Shown piece after piece: positions 6,719 to 7,700 of a stretch of 7,700 nt of DNA. Position 1 is the first letter of the stretch. The number at the start of each line of letters is the position of its first letter. A program made the translations under genes and the position numbers. Below the pieces are notes generated by a model, which did no database searches, was not told where the DNA came from, and saw only the letters and a program-made list of their open reading frames with translations. The DNA is from Nocardioides sp. (lineage in GTDB: Bacteria; Actinomycetota; Actinomycetes; Propionibacteriales; Nocardioidaceae): contig JAPSKJ010000093.1 of assembly GCA_031177735.1 (NCBI GenBank), forward strand, positions 1 through 7,700, given 5' to 3'.

Positions 6719-7700
6719 CGATCCGCTCCCTCGTCGACGAAGCTGCCGGTGCGCGCGGCGAGCACCTGGCGGCGCACTCGACTGCCCCGCACGGCGGCGA
6801 TGGTGAACCCGATGACCAGGGCGAGGCCGACCAGCACGATGGCGGCCACCAGGATCGGCACCAGCGGGCTGGAGTCCTCGGCCGCGTCACTCGCGCCCGG
6901 CGCCTCGCCGGTCGTGTCGGTCGCGCCGGCAGCACCCACAGCAGCGGTGTCGCTGGGCTCGGGCGGCCCCTGCCAGGTGGCCGCGAGCGCCTCGTCGGTG
7001 GAGGTGGCGGTGCCGACGGCGATGCGGAGGACCTGGCTGTCCGAGACGTGGGAGCCATCCACCAAGTCGGCCTCGGCGCGCAACCGCACGAGGTAGACCC
7101 CGGGCTCGGTGAAGACCCAGTTGGCGTGCGTGTGGGTGTTGACGTCGACCCAGAGTGGCTGGACGCCGCCCTTGCGGGAGTCCCAAAGCACCTGTGGCTC
7201 GCCGAAGGTGCCGGACTGGAGGTAGACCGTCACCGCGCCCGGACCCTGGGCGCCGGTCAGCGACAGCGTCACGCCGCGGTCGATGCTCGCCATGACCTCG
7301 GGGTCCTGGGTGTTCCAGCCGAGCCAGACGACGTCGGGGTCCTGGGTCTGGGGCAGCACCCAGACCGGGGCACCCGGCTCGGCGCCGATGAAGGAGTACG
7401 CCGGGTCGTCGGGCACCTGCAGTCGTGCCTCGTCGCGGACGTGGAACACGGTCTCGTCGGGGTAGCGCCACACGCTGGACGCGCCGGTGTCGGCCTTCGC
7501 GACGTCATCGTGGATGAGGAAACGCCACTGGCTCCCGTCGAACTTCGGGCCCATGTCGACGTGACCGGAGTCGAGCACGCGCTCGCCGTGGGCAATGGCG
7601 AGGTCGCCCAGCTTCTGGTCGAGGTCGGGGTCGTCCTGAGCCGTGGCGGCCGGGGCCAAGCCCACGGACAGGGCCACGGACAGGGCCACGGACAGGGCCA
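6715..7700 (-). CDS. Membrane-anchored choice-of-anchor M domain protein (5' end outside window)
   Basis: First visible gene of the minus-strand operon. Reading from a GTG at 7689 gives 324 residues. The frame stays open to the window edge with no basic n-region yet seen, so the true start is probably beyond 7700. The hydrophobic signal-peptide core (VALS repeats, then GLAPAATA) precedes a likely cleavage before Gln18. Residues about 30-226 form a choice-of-anchor M domain with GHVDM (42-46), FHV (82-84), APVWVLPQTQ (107-116), GPGAVTVYLQSGTFG (149-163) and the hallmark THTHANWVFTEPGVY (185-199). A Gly/Ala/Thr/Pro linker (228-276) leads to one membrane helix (about 277-300), then a basic cytoplasmic tail (RGSRVRRQ). 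It is thus tethered outside the membrane beside the transporter. It is a domain relative of the secreted protein at 1082-4147; a role in metal or ligand capture is inferred. Confidence 0.85.
   Translation of the reverse strand, partial: ALSVALSVALSVGLAPAATAQDDPDLDQKLGDLAIAHGERVLDSGHVDMGPKFDGSQWRFLIHDDVAKADTGASSVWRYPDETVFHVRDEARLQVPDDPAYSFIGAEPGAPVWVLPQTQDPDVVWLGWNTQDPEVMASIDRGVTLSLTGAQGPGAVTVYLQSGTFGEPQVLWDSRKGGVQPLWVDVNTHTHANWVFTEPGVYLVRLRAEADLVDGSHVSDSQVLRIAVGTATSTDEALAATWQGPPEPSDTAAVGAAGATDTTGEAPGASDAAEDSSPLVPILVAAIVLVGLALVIGFTIAAVRGSRVRRQVLAARTGSFVDEGADR
7662..7700 (-). repeat. Perfect 12-bp tandem repeat inside a signal peptide
   Basis: Perfect period-12 sequence runs from 7662 to the window edge, at least three full copies of CACGGACAGGGC on the plus strand. 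On the coding strand each unit is GTG GCC CTG TCC, encoding Val-Ala-Leu-Ser. The repeat lies in the hydrophobic core of the signal peptide of the anchored protein. Because 12 is a multiple of three, gain or loss of copies would keep frame and alter core length. The total copy number is unknown because the window ends within it. Confidence 0.85.

Noticed and set aside
5927..7096. A 389-residue plus-strand open frame opposite the ABC ATPase and anchored-protein genes
   Set aside because: It is antisense to genes with intact ABC motifs, has a low-complexity Arg/Gly/Ala/Pro composition with no domain, and arises from GC-rich third positions of the real frames.
1..7700. CRISPR arrays, tRNA or rRNA genes, insertion sequences, phage genes
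   Set aside because: No spaced direct repeats, cloverleaf, transposase motif or terminal inverted repeat was seen; the only tandem repeat is the 12-bp coding repeat at 7662-7700.

Overview
The window looks like a high-GC actinobacterial chromosome. GC is strongly biased to third codon positions, GTG starts occur, genes overlap by ATGA/GTGA, and the surface-protein families are actinobacterial. A Nocardioides-like (Propionibacteriales) host is my guess, not a proven assignment.

Layout: (1) 1-78, probable last 25 codons of a plus-strand gene. (2) 94-909, minus strand, an IclR-family regulator converging on that tail. (3) A 172-base divergent intergenic region (910-1081) carrying a near-perfect 17-bp Fur/Zur-type palindrome at 1014-1030. 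(4) 1082-4147, plus strand, a 1021-residue secreted protein with an N-terminal choice-of-anchor M domain followed by about seven Ig-like domains. (5) A strong hairpin at 4175-4216 between convergent genes. (6) 4229-7700, a tight minus-strand operon. In transcription order it encodes a membrane-anchored choice-of-anchor M protein (5' end outside the window), an ABC ATPase, an ABC-3 family metal-type permease, and a lytic murein transglycosylase. All three junctions overlap or nearly abut (ATGA overlap, one-base gap, GTGA overlap).

The best overall reading is an 'anchored repeat-type' ABC transporter locus of Actinobacteria. This is a zinc/manganese-type importer (ABC-3 permease plus ATPase) whose partners are surface proteins sharing the HxHANWxFTxPGxY motif. 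The large secreted protein sits directly behind a Zur-like operator, so the locus is probably induced by zinc starvation. The surface proteins may capture metal, or a metal-binding ligand, outside the membrane. A solute-binding protein is not in the window and is expected upstream of the operon, beyond 7700.

Unusual points are the cell-wall-cutting enzyme translationally coupled to the permease, a perfect 12-bp tandem repeat encoding part of the signal peptide of the membrane-anchored protein, and the histidine pairs conserved between the two surface proteins. The IclR regulator and the 5' partial gene are probably unrelated neighbours.
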